A stretch of 64,000 nucleotides of DNA from Acorus gramineus (lineage: Eukaryota; Streptophyta; Magnoliopsida; Acorales; Acoraceae): contig CM060847.1 of NCBI GenBank assembly GCA_030737835.1, forward strand, positions 4,616,484 to 4,680,483. Direction: 5' to 3'. Below the pieces are notes generated by a model. The model saw nothing but the letters and a program-made list of their open reading frames with translations. It did not search any database and was not told the origin of the DNA. The number at the start of each line of letters is the position of its first letter. The first letter of the stretch is position 1. Shown piece by piece: positions 12,353 through 29,836 of this stretch. The translations under genes and the position numbers were made by a program.

Positions 12353-13727
12353 TTTTGGTTTTTGTGTGTTGGATTGGTGGAATGTACAGTGAACTTTGGA
12401 AACCAGAGTCCGGAACCAATAGTACCATAAGTACCAGAATCACCTAACTTTAAAAGTTATATATCGAATTATACAACTTATGAATATAACTGTACAGAAA
12501 ATAACACTGTATATAACATTTGATTGTGCAATTCAATTAAAAGATTATGTAGTTTGATTTATGGGCCATATGATATTGATGATACTGATGGTACCCAAGC
12601 TTGATTGGAGTCAGACTTAGGTAGCACATATACCGTCCACATAGGCGGTTTTGATTACACAGTGAACTGAGTACTATCATGTACTTTCGAAACGAAGGTA
12701 TATATAAAATTTAATAAGAGATGGCTGGTCCAATCAGTTTTTTTATATCATAAAATACAGTTCTATACACCTCGTTAGAATTTCAGTGAAGCATATACCT
12801 TGTTAAACGATGTATATACTTCATTAAATATTTTCCTACATTTATTTAAAATGAGTTCATTCAACTTAAAATAGAGTAATATACACTTTTTATCAAATTA
12901 TATATTTTAATTAGATGATGTTTACTATTTAAAAAACAAATGTGTGATATGAGTTTTAGTTGATAAAATTGATTGAATAACATTTTTCTTAAAAGTGTGA
13001 TGTTCTATCAACGCCCTCAAAGGTCCACGCTTGAAGATTGTATTGGAAGTGATGAGACGTCGTGTTGGAAATGCATATAATTCATGTATGATGTATGAGC
13101 CAATGAAAACAAGCATGATTTATTTTGGCATAAATATCAATTAAAGTCATCTAAAGTAATTTATCACTTATGTGATAATTTTCCATTGACCTATGGAAAG
13201 TAGTTAAAGACGGTTAAAAATGTAATTATGATTTCTCAACATAATATGTCAACAACCAAGCGAAAAGAAAAAAACATAATATGTCAACATTTATTTTGCT
13301 GGGAAAAATGATACATCAAGTCTCAAAAAGTATGCATTTATATGGATTTTTTTATTTCTGTATAAAGTGCATATAACCCGAGGTGACTTTGAGCAGTTGT
13401 TGTTTTTTTTTTTCCTGTCTCACCTCTTACATTCACCCAGTTCGTGTAACTGGTTAAAACAGGAATTTTGATCATGAACTTGCCTGGCTATATTGCTTGT
13501 GAGAGATATATAATAAACTTACAACACATGATATGCACAATATTATAACAAATACAGAAACATCTTCATATTTGACTATCAAGAAACAATATAATGTTTG
13601 ATCAAACTTCAACTTTTAATCACACATGCAAAAATAAACAATATAAAACCATCCTAGACAAACCAACTTATCTTAGATGAGGAGGGAAAAACAAACAAAA
13701 AATTTGAATACAGAAGGCAAAAAACAA
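12353..13727. other. AT-rich spacer between CHR18 promoter and DHHC gene 3' end
   Basis: No coding signal. It contains a decayed member of a dispersed AT-rich family around 12720-13000 (words TATACTTCATT, AAAATTGATTGAATAACATTTTTC). The last 250 bases are probably 3' UTR and terminator of the DHHC gene. Confidence 0.5.
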
Positions 13728-16700
13728 CTATCTGGGAGAGGCATCAACTTCCCCTCCATTTTTCAAAACTGAACACAAGACCTGCCTAGATATGTGTGTC
13801 TCAAGCTCCATGGACACCTCAGTCAGCTTCAGATCAAAGTCACTCTTGTATCTAAGCTTTGGTGATGCTGCTGCCACTGCTGTGGGTGAGACTGAGAACC
13901 TTCGCCTAGGGCTCGAAAAACGCGCTGGTGAAGATCCAGGGAACCAACCCACCAAGTCAGATTTCCTCTCCGGTTTCATAGAAGGCCCGCTTTTCATCTC
14001 CGATGGAAGTGGCTTCAACGATGAGTGGTCAGGCTTAGTGACCTGTTTCTGCCTCGAGAGATGCTCCCTCGCCATTTCAGCCGCCATTAGAGCCTTCTCT
14101 TTGCTCATCTTTATCAGCTTCCACAGGTCGATGCTCGGTCGAGCGTTGGGTTTTTTGTTCACAGAGGAGGTTTTTTCGCATCCTCTTTCGATCCTTATCG
14201 ATAGTCTCTTCGCGCTCTGCATTGTGTAGTCAAATGCATGAGATACAAGTTTATATGTTATACTTGACAAGTAGAAAGGAATGGTTATGCTCCAAACCTG
14301 ATTTATTTTGCTTCCTTTGCATGTCAACCGTGACATTAATGTGGGCTTCTGTGGTGAATCAAGATCTATGCTTTCATCTGATGATGAAGAATCCAGATCA
14401 TCAAAAAGATCCATGGACTGCAATTCCTCTCTCATAGCCAAGATATAATCATAAGTTCGTATTCCCTGCCCACATGTTGTTCAGAAGAAGTTAGGTACTA
14501 AATGGAATGCAAAACAGCTTACCCTTCCAAGAACTGATGAGCACAACTAAATCAGCTTTATAAATCTGTTATGATCAGCAATGGCTATTTCTAGGTGACC
14601 CAATCAGAATTCTCTTGATTCATCCTTCCAGGGAATCTTTTAGAATTGGATCCTGAGGAGGAGGAATTCTCATCCTCAAAGTTACTAAACTGGCCTTAAT
14701 CTAATGATCAGGTGGCTCATTTAGTTTACTACAAATCACATCACATTACGATTTATTCTTGACTATAAGGCACAATATTCCGGGTTCAGTCCACTAAACG
14801 GCTAATAACTGGAAGTAGGTCCTCTTAGTGCGATCTCTAATTAATTTTCGACCGTCTATAACACAGGTGGGTAAGTGACACCTGAAGGAAGAAGAGTCCA
14901 CAAGTATATACAAGCTTTTTCACTTGTTTTCCCAAAAGATTATACTGAGCTTATGCAAGATAATTCTGCATGCATTCATTTTTCTGACGTGTATTCCACA
15001 TGAGATCCAAGCCAATGCATTCGACGTGGGAAAGCAAAGATGAGTCCAATTCAATCTCATATCTTTCAGAAAACCATACCTTTCGAATAAGAACAACATG
15101 GAAGAAGAAAAGCTGTCCTAGAGCCACTGAACCATATGCTGCTGTTAAGGCCAATAATACCTACACCAATAAAAGTTGTGATTAACTGAAGTGAATAGCA
15201 ATAATGATAGTTTCATATTCATATCTACAAATTCAATTTCAAGAAAAAGCTACTAATTTCCATTCCATTCGTTCCTCGTCTGCAATGCAGGGAAGTCTAT
15301 TCCATAAAATCACATCTATTGACATATTACCGATATTGCTGCGAGAACACCTCTTGGAAACTTGATATAAAGCTTCTCCTCTAGTTCTTGTTCCATTCCT
15401 TTCCTATCTGCAAAACATCTAATAAAAACAGCGATTGCCGTTCCTCCTTCCGTAATAAGCTGTATGGAAGATATTTAAATTGTCAAAAAGTGAGAGCTAC
15501 AGATCAAACTTAAAAAATTGTAAGGATTGGGACTGACCAGTAACAACACAAAAACCATTAGAAGTATAAAGGTGGTGTAGTTCTTTCTCCCTATGCAGTT
15601 GTTTAACCACTGAAATGAAACCATGCGCAACCCATTATATGTGTGCCATTTATAAGAGCAACAAAATTGGAATTGTATATATAAACAGAAGCCTCTTACC
15701 CTGCAATGGTGATCAAACCCCTCAACGCACCTATTGCAGCTCCGGCAGTGCTTGCTGTGTAGTTTAACCTTCAAACACAATCAAGAATATGACATATATT
15801 ACTTCTAGCTACTCGGAAAAATAAATGTATTTCCTTTACTTAATAAAGTATTAACAAGCTTCCTTCTGAACTTCAAACACAAGCTCTCATTTGTTTCGCA
15901 AATAAACAAGTGGATAAAGAAGAATATGATTAATCCTCAAAAACATATTTGTTGAGAATGGATAAACTGTAATAGTGATCTTTTGATAAATTAGAATAAA
16001 CCCTAGTAACTATGACTAGGAGAGGCAAATATAATTTATTCCTACTTATTATTCATCAAAAACTATAACTATATTCTAATAAGGCAAACACAAAAGACAT
16101 ACTTACCCAGACAAAAGAACAACCAAACAGGAAATCATCTATTTCTTCTATTCACGTGTAACTATTTTATACCCGAACCAGATGGGGGGAAATGAATCAG
16201 AGAAACTTTAAGAGCCACAATTTGAACCCAGATGATATTACAATAGTGGACTTCATGACTGACCTCAGAATCACAGAGTGAGCAGTATGAGATGTCATCT
16301 CCCTTCAGATGAGGTGGCACCGAATCATTCATCTCAACAAGTGGAAACGGCAATAAGGGCTCCATTTGGATGTTGGGTGTCAATGGATCCATATATCTCC
16401 TCCTGATGTAACTGTGGAGGATCTTCCTCTCCACATTCCTCATGAACCTCGCCAAAATATGACCCAGCATAAACCTGTAGTTCAGTTTTGTGGATCCACC
16501 AGATTTTGTTTTTTTTTTCTTCTTAACACTGGTTTTATCGGATGGATCAATAGCTGTACACCTTATGAACAGAACAATTACTGAAAATGCCTGGAAAAGA
16601 GAGACGTGAACACATAAGAAAAGAAGCTTCGATCAAAAGAGAGAGGTCTTTGGATAAAATAACTTACTAAGAAGGAAAACAGTGTTAATATCGTGTTTTC

Positions 16701-17604
16701 GGCGATTCTGTTTCCAAGGAAGGGTCCGAGGAAGGCATAGAAGGCGACAAGCAAGAAACTGAATACTGTCATTCCTACCACCTGAAATAAACAATGTTGC
16801 AACGGCTAATGATAAATTTTGGAGCTTATGCATTATATATACAGGATGGGTAATTCTAGCAGAATCTAAAGGATTTCAATAGACACACAATTTTCAACAT
16901 ATAGCATCTGAAGTTCTCAGACAGCAAGTAAGTTGAGGCCCTGGGACATAAATTGATCTGGGTCTCATATAACACCCATATAATTTTGCAGCTTATGCAT
17001 TTTTAATCCAAGACAAGTGATTCTAGCAGAAATCAAAAGACTTCAAAAAGACACAGTTTTCAACAAGTAGCATCTGAAACTCTCAGTCAGAAAGTAAAGT
17101 GAGTTCATGGGACATAAATTGATGTGGGTCAGACAGATGACCATAGAAAGTTAATAAAAATCAAATCCCTGTGAAATGCCTATGAGCAGCTCCAAAAAAA
17201 AACGAAAAAAGTTGACAGCTTTCTCATTCAATTCAAGAAGAAAAACAATTTTTTCCACATCTAGCATCTGAAGTACTCAGACAGCAGTAAATTGGGGTCA
17301 TAGTAAATTGATGTGGGTCTCATAAAACAACATGGAAATCAAGTATTGAATCCGATCCTTTTGCAAGATTTCTCATCCAAACAAAAAATCAAACACATCT
17401 AAGGCTCCATCCAGTCTGAGATAACCAAATCTCTTCAAACACTTCAAAGGGTAGCCAGAATTACAAAGATCTCAAGATGTTGAAGCTACTCATTATAGAA
17501 TTCAAATGATTACTTTGTTAGATGGAAGGTTTAGAATCTGTGAAAGAGAGAACCTGAAGCGGATGGAGAGGGAGTTGCCATCCATGGCGTCTCGAGTTCT
17601 TCAT
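13728..17604 (-). CDS. DHHC-type protein S-acyltransferase (palmitoyltransferase)
   Basis: Transfers palmitate to cysteines of target proteins at an endomembrane or plasma membrane. Exons (descending): 17604-17554, 16781-16668, 16590-16264, 15768-15700, 15609-15538, 15459-15331, 15160-15080, 14465-14298, 14216-13728; every exon ends in phase 0 and they give 499 residues. The start is set by phase: ATG at 17604 yields an N-terminus containing [14 protein letters not shown], as in the plant PAT18-22 group, whereas the two ATGs at 17585 and 17581 run into a stop or the wrong frame. Membrane segments lie near 18-38, 43-67, 197-218 and 255-278. The catalytic cysteine-rich domain reads [20 protein letters not shown] with DHHC at 183-186, followed by [14 protein letters not shown]. 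The TTxE-like site reads [12 protein letters not shown]. The long soluble tail (338-499) is basic and Ser/Pro-rich. Closest to Arabidopsis PAT18-22 from memory; exact orthology is not determined. Confidence 0.93.
16815..17335. repeat. Three tandem-like repeats in intron 1 of the DHHC gene
   Basis: Copies begin near 16820, 16988 and 17218. All carry TAGCATCTGAAnnnCTCAG and TAAATTGATNTGGGTC; copies 1 and 2 also share AGCTTATGCATT and TGATTCTAGCAGAA-like words, with the third truncated at its 5' end. Spacing is about 168 then 230 bp. Confidence 0.82.
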
Positions 17605-17616
17605 TTCTTTGACGGG

Positions 17617-17640
17617 TCTCTCTCTCTCTCTCTCTCTCTC
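17617..17640 (-). repeat. GA microsatellite in the DHHC gene 5' UTR
   Basis: A pure (GA)n run on the coding strand ends 12 bases before the ATG. GA-rich leaders are common in plant core promoters and may bind BPC/GAGA factors, which is inference here. Confidence 0.75.
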
Positions 17641-18158
17641 GTGATTTTTGTTTGTTTTTTTTTCTTTTCACGATCAACGGTCGAAATCTGAGTGAGTTTG
17701 AAATTTGAAAGGGTTGGGCCGTTGGGGTTCTCGGATTTGAAATTACGATCGTGTCCTACAGTTTTGATTAAATTCAGTATTTCTTACATTACGGAATACG
17801 GAGTCCACAATGGAACTGCACGTGCATTACACGTGCAACGGAAGAGGAGCGAAATCAAAATGGGCCCATTTCATCACATTATGGGCCCAGGTGTCATCTT
17901 CCGATCTCTTTCTTACATGAGCGTTGATACACTCAATTCATTTTACAGCTTGTTTTATAGCTCTATATATTATGATAATATAGTATATACTGCACTATCA
18001 TAGTTATTGGGTTCTATCATAATGTGTGACGTAATAAAAAAATACACTAATGTATCTCAATATATACTTCATTTCGTATGACTATGTGTACTTCAATTAG
18101 AGAATGTATGATTTTTAAGAAAAAGAAAACTGGTGTGGATTGCAATTGGGGTTGGACA

Positions 18159-18711
18159 TAGGGCTGCAACTTGGGTCTGGTTGAACCCGATTTTTACATG
18201 GGTTGAGTTGACCAAATCGGGTTCGGGTTCGAGTTGACCAATTCGGGTTGACTCACAAATCGGATTGGGTTCGGGTTGGTCAATTCGGGTTGACTCACAA
18301 ATCGGGTTGGGTTCGGGTTGGCCTCACTCACAACCCGACCTAACCCAAACCCGTAAACTAATATTTAAAAAAAAAGGATCATGGTCGTTCATTCTGTAGC
18401 TTCTAATCTGGGCAGTCTAAATTTGAGGTAAACTCAACTAATCTTACGGGTTAGGTCGGGTTGAATCGGGTTCGTTTATTTAATTTGCACATAATGTTAG
18501 AAAATCGGGTTGGGTTGGGTTGGGTCGGGTTCGTTTATTTAATTATGGGTTGGGTTTGGGTTAGTCCAATCAGAGTTGAAATCGGATTGGGTCGGGTTAA
18601 GGTTGAGTACTTTGAAATTCAGGTTAGGTTCGGGTTGAAGAGTACTTTGGAATTCAAGTTGGGTTTGGATTCGGGTCAATCCAAACCCAACTCGCCCGAG
18701 TTGCAGCCCTA
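18159..18711. mobile_element. hAT-type MITE, 553 bp
   Basis: The ends are TAGGGCTGCAACTTGGG and, inverted, TAGGGCTGCAACTCGGG. They are flanked by near-identical 8-bp direct repeats, GTTGGACA (18151-18158) and GCTGGACA (18712-18719), which fits hAT insertion. The interior is a degenerate array of GGGTTCGGGTTG-type units on the plus strand in both halves plus a short AT-rich middle. No transposase is encoded. Confidence 0.88.
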
Positions 18712-18719
18712 GCTGGACA

Positions 18720-21700
18720 TATCATTTTTCTTCTTACATTTAGTCTGTTTTACTATCCTAAATATAATTCACCATGAGATATGTACTTTTATAAAAGGTA
18801 AAGTATATAATCTAATGAGTTGAATTATATAATTTAAAAAAATGTGAAAAAGTTCTCCATAAGAAAACATATATATTTATTTCTGAATCCTTCTAATAAG
18901 GAAGAAAATAAGTAAATAAAGTAAAAATAAAAAATTACCAAAATACCCCTAAAAATCAGGCTTGATGCTTACGCCTTTGCTAACAAATCTATTTATGCTA
19001 GAATGCAAGAAATCTCACGATATACTTTTCAGTGAATATGTGCATAGTAATATCTCATCATCTTGTTCACAGACTTCATGCAAATCTCAGTATTAGATTC
19101 GACTTGAGAGTATGTGCCTAGAGCCCTCACAATGAGAGAGCCCTCAATCTAAAAAACATATGCATCCTTATTTTATTGTGATTTATATTGTGTATCTATT
19201 TAATTTGCAAAGAAAAAAAAACTCAATTCTATTTATTTTTGGGTATTTTTTGTTTGTTTTTATCTTCTTTTTATTTTATGTTTTTATTCCTTATTTTGTG
19301 GGGTTTTCTGTTTATTATTGGATAATATCTAATTTTCTCTTATTTTATAAAGATTCTATTGCAATTCATATCATATCTTTATTTTTATTTTTTTTCTATT
19401 TGTTTTTATTCTATTTATTACTCTTTATTAAAAAAATTGATTTGTTTTTAAATTATTTTATTTTATTTTTAAAATCTTATCCATATTTTCTCTTTGTGAT
19501 TTCATTTAGTTCTTTTTTTTTTTTGTGCTTAGTTGTTTAAGAAATTAAAAACTAATTTTTTTTCAAAAATATTAATTTTAATAAAAAGTTATGTGAAACA
19601 GTGAAAGAGGTCTCATTTTGAGTACACGCCTAGGGCCCAATTTCTCTCAGCCAATCTCAAGGTCAGCCCTGCTTAATATAATCTAATTATAACATATTTA
19701 GTGAAGGACAAGGACTGGTCATGGGAGTTCAAAAAAAAAAAAAAAAAGAGCCAGGAAAGGCCATTGGTCTGATTCTCCCCCACCCACAAAAAGGTGGCCA
19801 GGTTCAATGAACATGACTAACCTTCTCAATGTAGCCATCATGGCCTGCTTAACATATCATCATATTAAGGTCTAAGGTGCACTCATCAACATTTTAGTGT
19901 TAGTTATAAATAGAGAACATCCACACTGTCTCTCTTTACCTAGAGTTCCTCCAAACCTCTTCAGTAGGGCCTCCGGCCACCGGCCGGGGGTTCTCCGAGA
20001 GGCTTGCCATCGTCTTCATCGGATGGTGATGATCGGCATCGGCTGGACCGCTGCGTGTCACCTAGGGTTCCCTCCAGGCACTTCAACAATTGTCTTTGTA
20101 GGTGTGTGTGTGTGTGTGTTTGTTGGAAGACTCTGCTGAAGTGTTTGGGGGAACTCTGGGAGCCACTCAACAAACACATTCACATCAGGGTTCTCTACAA
20201 ACTTATTAGTGTTGTTGCATTACTTTAGCTAAGCATTAGTTGGTAAGTTGGTGTTAGATGTGAATTGATGGTTTGTGTTTGGCATTTGTATTAGGGTATT
20301 CAGTATTATTAGACATTGTTCTTTTTTTTTTTTTTTGAAAGAATGATGTTCTTCAGTATTTGCTCTATTAATTTCTTTTAAAGAGATTAGAGATGTTTAT
20401 CAACTTAATCAAAACTCGATTCACTATTACACTGTTGTTCTTATATGCAGTCTCTAGTCAATTTTAATAAAGGTGATCAAGTACATCCAGTGGAGGGCCT
20501 CTCCGGGACTTATATCCTCTACTGTTGTTTTCTTCCTATGAAATTGCTCTTCTTTTTTCTTTGTGTAAACAAAATGAGCAATAAAAGGTGCATTGAAAGT
20601 TTAATTCAAAATGAGCATATATGTGGAAATATTGAGCACCAAAAAGATTCCTCACTCTCACCCAATGGTGTGCTTGAAAAGAAGAAAAAAAAGCAGAGTC
20701 GATTGAAATAAAAAGTGGGGCATCCACCGTCCATTTCGTTGGTTACTACGTGGCAACACAAAGAAAAAAGAAGAGGAAGATCTTAGCAAGAAAACGACAA
20801 CAGAAGATCCGGTCACAGGCTCCTAAATCTTATGCCCATTTTTTATTAGAAAATAAGTTTGAAATAAATTAAAATTAGTTAGAATAATTTCATTGTAGAT
20901 GTTTGAATAACTAGAATAAATGAAAATTTGTATATCAGAATTAACTAGTATAAAATGGTATATAGATTTCATTCACTCATTAGAATTAATGTATTCCTGG
21001 TTATTCAAACCAAAAGAATACGTGGGTCTACGGTCAAATCAATTGTCTTCATCTCTTATAAATCAATTGTCAAATTAACTGTCATTATTTTTTTATCTTT
21101 TATAAATCTTTATCCATATTTTATTCATATTTTATCCAAACAACAAAAACTTTATTATTAAGTTTCTCAATGGGAATAATTCAAAACACAACCAAACACA
21201 AAATCATTTTATCCTTATTTATACTAGAATAGTCATAAATTTCAGAATAATTGAATTCTTGAACCAAACATGGGCTGTAAGTTTTTTTTTTATTTCTTAT
21301 TTTACTGAGATACCATTTTTTATTTTTATTTTCTTTTTAGAAACTTATAATTTTTTTTATTATTTATTTTGTATGACCATTTTATTGAAATTCTTTTTAG
21401 GCTATGTTTGGCATCCCATTTTAGGGTATATTTAGCTTTTAAAAAAATTAAAAGCTTCAAACAGATTACCAAATAAGTCTCTGCTTAGTTGAAAAGCTGT
21501 ATATAGATTCCAACAAAAAAAAAAAATGTGCATTGAAAACTGTGTTTATTCCAATCAAAACAATTTTTGTTATCAACAACAAATGTGATTAATTGATTAA
21601 AAAAAAAACAACCCAATTGATTACACAATCAAAATACATGTTAGAAAACCAAAGTTATTTTTCAATATGTGTTTCCAAATGCAACCTTCATTAAAAATTG

Positions 21701-22799
21701 TTTAAATAAATTTTTAAATATAATTTAAAAAAAAATCAAAAGTTTCATGCGGGCATGATCACCGAAATTTATTTTGTTTGTGTGTGAATAAGGAAACATA
21801 TTTTAAAATTATATCTACACCCCCACCTAATCAGCTGCTTTTCAATGTCAATTCAATTTGAGTATCAATTTTCTAACTATAGACTTTTTAAAAATGTACT
21901 GTATGTATGAGTTTTCCATAGGATTGAAAATGAGGGTGCATTTGATGTAGTCTCCATAATACTTCTTTCATCTTATGCATGAGTGGTTGAGCCGAATTCA
22001 CATTATTATTGTAGCAGAGATAATGTTAAAGATGACAGATATTCAACATAGGTGGGGCTGATTAAAATAATAATAAAAAAATTAAAGATGGGATCTATTA
22101 TCTCTGGGCATTGGATGTATATTTTTCACTCCAAGTATATCCGACGTAACCCCGAAAGATATCAATCCAAATATACGTGAATTGAGACTAATAACTGGAT
22201 GACATAATCCTTTCCTTCTTCATATTTTACATGGACTTAAAAATAAAATTTTATTTTATAAATTAACAGTGTATGGACAGACGTTTGATGGAGGGATTAA
22301 AAATCAAATAGACGGTTGAATAAAGAGACTTGAAAAGAAAAATGAATAATGAAAGGATCGATTCTAAATAAGCATATTTATATGAACTTAAAAATAAAAA
22401 TTTCTAAAAAAAATTATGATAAAGTAAATGAAACTATAACAGAGATAATAAAAATTTGTCTCAGAAGTTTTTGTTCTTTTTCTGGTAGCGTGTAACATTG
22501 AATTGGGTTGGTTTCATGGTTTGGGTCCACCAAATAAATTGACTTGGATGAAAAAAATCTGGTTAACACCATCGGCCGATCCTTTGTAACAAAAATTACT
22601 TATATGGACGTACTTGACAATTAAAATTACAAAGACAGACCACCAATGTCACCAACCATTCTCAATCAATGAGAGGGTTAAAAGTGGTCATCACAAAAGA
22701 TTCATATGTGGCCTAGTATGATTGGCTCTGCAAAAAAAAAAAAAAGTTGAAGCCTCTATTTTTTCAACTCTGGATTTGTGAGAACAAACAATTCCACAC
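18720..22799. other. Long spacer between DHHC and aspartic protease genes
   Basis: Mostly AT-rich with no convincing gene. 19190-19550 is strongly T-rich and gives a spurious hydrophobic frame. 19930-20180 is a locally GC-richer stretch (CCGGCCACCGGCCGG near 19976) with a GT microsatellite at 20102-20119; I recognise no product in any frame. 20440-20720 holds another short frame without similarity known to me. 20830-21480 contains words such as CCAAACATGGGCT and GGCTATGTTTGGCA that recall MITE ends but could not be paired. Confidence 0.5.
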
Positions 22800-27382
<4,583 letters not shown>

Positions 27383-29836
27383 AGACACTAGTATATATTA
27401 ATGTGTGCAACCCACATTGATCTAATGTTTTGTGGTTGTTAGTGTATACATAGCAATGTAAAATAAAGGGAAAGGTGGAGTTTATTCCCCATGGATGAAC
27501 CTGAAACTGAAAGTTATCAGAAGCATAAAGGCATACAATATGTAAAAAAATGTTTAGATACTATTTGTTTTGAAATAGTGTTTGTAATATCATGTGTTTT
27601 GTACTATATGAAATTATGATACATGGTCTTTTTTGCAGTCACTCCAGTGATCACTAATAAAGCACATGAAATCACCAAACACAATATATACTTCATTTTT
27701 TTAGTATTAAATGTAAAAATATATGTATTCAATTCATAGGAGTATGTTCATTTTTATAAAAGAACCGTAAGTATGACATTTTCCATCTTTATTGTCATAT
27801 GAGTTTATATTTCCATGTACACCACGTCAGCTTCAGCCCTAGTTGGGAGGACACATGGGGCCATCTGATTGGTTATAAATACTTATCTTAACAATAATAA
27901 TTTTGATCCGGATAAGATCTAACATGCATTTGATAATTTGATTGTTGAATGCATTCATGATTATCTGATCTTTTTACTTTAAGATAAGCATTATGATTGA
28001 GATATTCTGTTAGATTTTAAAATAAAAAATAGGATTCAATTAAATTTTAACATTTTTTTTTATGATTCAATTAAATTATGCATCTCAAATTGATAAGATG
28101 AACGAGCACGAGCGTGTTGGAATTAACCCGATCCCTATTAATTTTATGATTTTAAACAAATTTTTCACATTGACATGGTGGTTCCTATGTAAATACTGCA
28201 ACGTTGTTCATAATTTATTAGAAAAGAAAATCCTGGTTCCCAACTTATGAGGTCTTTGATTTTGTTAGATTATATATATATTATATTATTATGTTACACG
28301 TGTAACATTGTTTTATATCATTATATCAAGGGTTTTAATCTATCTCTGATAGAAATAGATCGCATTATTTTCTCCTTATCTGGTTCTAACAAATTTCAAC
28401 GTGTATGGTATAATTTAATCATGAAAATGAGGAGCTTTTCATTTTTGAAATACTTTGGGTTTAATATTTCTCCTCCATCCCAGATGGTCAACTGGTGCAT
28501 GGGAAAAATACAAATTCAGCGAAATGCTGGTCTTCAGCATAAGGCACAGGAACTTTCCCATGCTTTGTGGTCCCCAAAACATAAAAATAAATTGACTGAT
28601 GTGACACACAATTTCTATCTATAATGTCAATTACTGTTCAATGAGTATATACATCATTTTTTTTATTTTTTAAAAAAACGTAAATATTTGCTACCCGATT
28701 TTATTACTGAACTTGAATTACAAATTCTGAAATAAGAGAGAATAGACAGTACAACAAAAAAAGTATTAACGAAGAAGGAAAATGCGGGTCGAAAGAGAAC
28801 AAGCCGTCACCTCGGATTAGAAGAGCTATCTAACCGGTGAGACGACTCACATACGCCCATTCCTTGACCACCTCGGGTAAGAAGAGCTATCTAACCGACG
28901 AGTATATACATTGTTGAGTAGAACATGTAATTTAGATCCATATAACCTATCTGACTATATATCTTGTTTTATGAAATTACATGATTTGTTTATGAGTTTA
29001 TAAATTTTAAAAAATCAAAATACGTGAAAGTTATACGTGGAGAGTTGTACTCATTTTATACAATATTATCTAACAAAAACAAAAAAAATTCAAAACAAGG
29101 TTTCCGTGAAAATCTGCATTTTATTCAAGATTGCATGCAACTCAAAAATACATGAATCTGATATGTTTTTTAAATCTATTATTCAAGAGAGCATTGTGCA
29201 TCATGGTGTAAGATATCTGAATTTCTAATCTTAAAATCTTTTAATATATCATTTTCCAATTCATAGTATATATCACATCACCACCCCAACTAGATTTCAT
29301 AACTAACTTATATAGTTTGTGCACAAATAATGATATCATCATGGATTCATTTTATCTCACCTTTCACAAAGAAATGAAAACTCCAAAGCATCCCAAACAC
29401 ACTAAACAATGTCCCATTGGACATTATTCAACATTATTCACTAACATCTGCTTAGTAGATCCCAACGAGGACAGATTAACATTGCAAGGGCATTTCCGTC
29501 ATTTCTATCTTACCAACCCACCACACCTTCCCATGGTATTCCCAACTCTGGTTTCCGTGTACGGGTCAGCGGTTCGATCCACTCCCAAAAAAATTAAAAT
29601 AAAATCTAAACCGTCCATTCAAACACAAACGGTGGTCCCCAACCGAAGCCCCACGAAATCAACGGTCAAAAAGGCTCACGAGGTTTGACTGAACCCACCC
29701 CCACCATTCGTCGAACCCTAGAAAAAAAAATAAAAACCAAAACCTAACCCAAACCAAACCCAACCAAACCCAAATCCATACGCGACCGAACCATCCCCAA
29801 ATCGAATCGATCGAGCTCTTCCGATCGGTGGAAGCC
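27383..29836. other. Spacer between aspartic protease and GeBP-type genes
   Basis: It begins with the protease 3' UTR. 27640-27800 carries a member of the dispersed AT-rich family described in the findings. 28806-28903 holds two nearby copies of an AGAAGAGCTATCTAACCG block, about 62 bases apart, of unknown origin. The final 250 bases are C-rich and CAAACCC-rich, likely promoter and leader of the next gene; no clear TATA box. Confidence 0.5.

Noticed and set aside
12000..12430. 144-codon and other plus-strand frames
   Set aside because: Antisense shadows of the GC-rich, Ser/Pro-coding first exon of CHR18.
13792..14229. 145-codon plus-strand frame
   Set aside because: Antisense shadow of the last exon of the DHHC gene, which is in phase with the other eight exons.
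17554..17585. ATGs at 17585 and 17581 as starts of the DHHC protein
   Set aside because: Joined to exon 2 they give an immediate stop or the wrong frame; the ATG at 17604 gives the family-typical N-terminus.
19160..19540. 126-codon hydrophobic frame
   Set aside because: The stretch is T-rich, so Phe/Leu/Tyr codons and a membrane-like product arise by composition alone.
19897..20179. Overlapping frames on both strands in a GC-richer patch
   Set aside because: No domain recognised, frames broken by a GT microsatellite, and no plausible gene structure around them.
20830..21300. MITE-like words CCCATTTTTT and CCAAACATGGGCT
   Set aside because: The ends could not be aligned convincingly and no target duplication was found.
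28806..28903. Two copies of AGAAGAGCTATCTAACCG considered as a CRISPR-like or iteron array
   Set aside because: Only two units, and the host is a plant nucleus; likely a fragment of a dispersed repeat.
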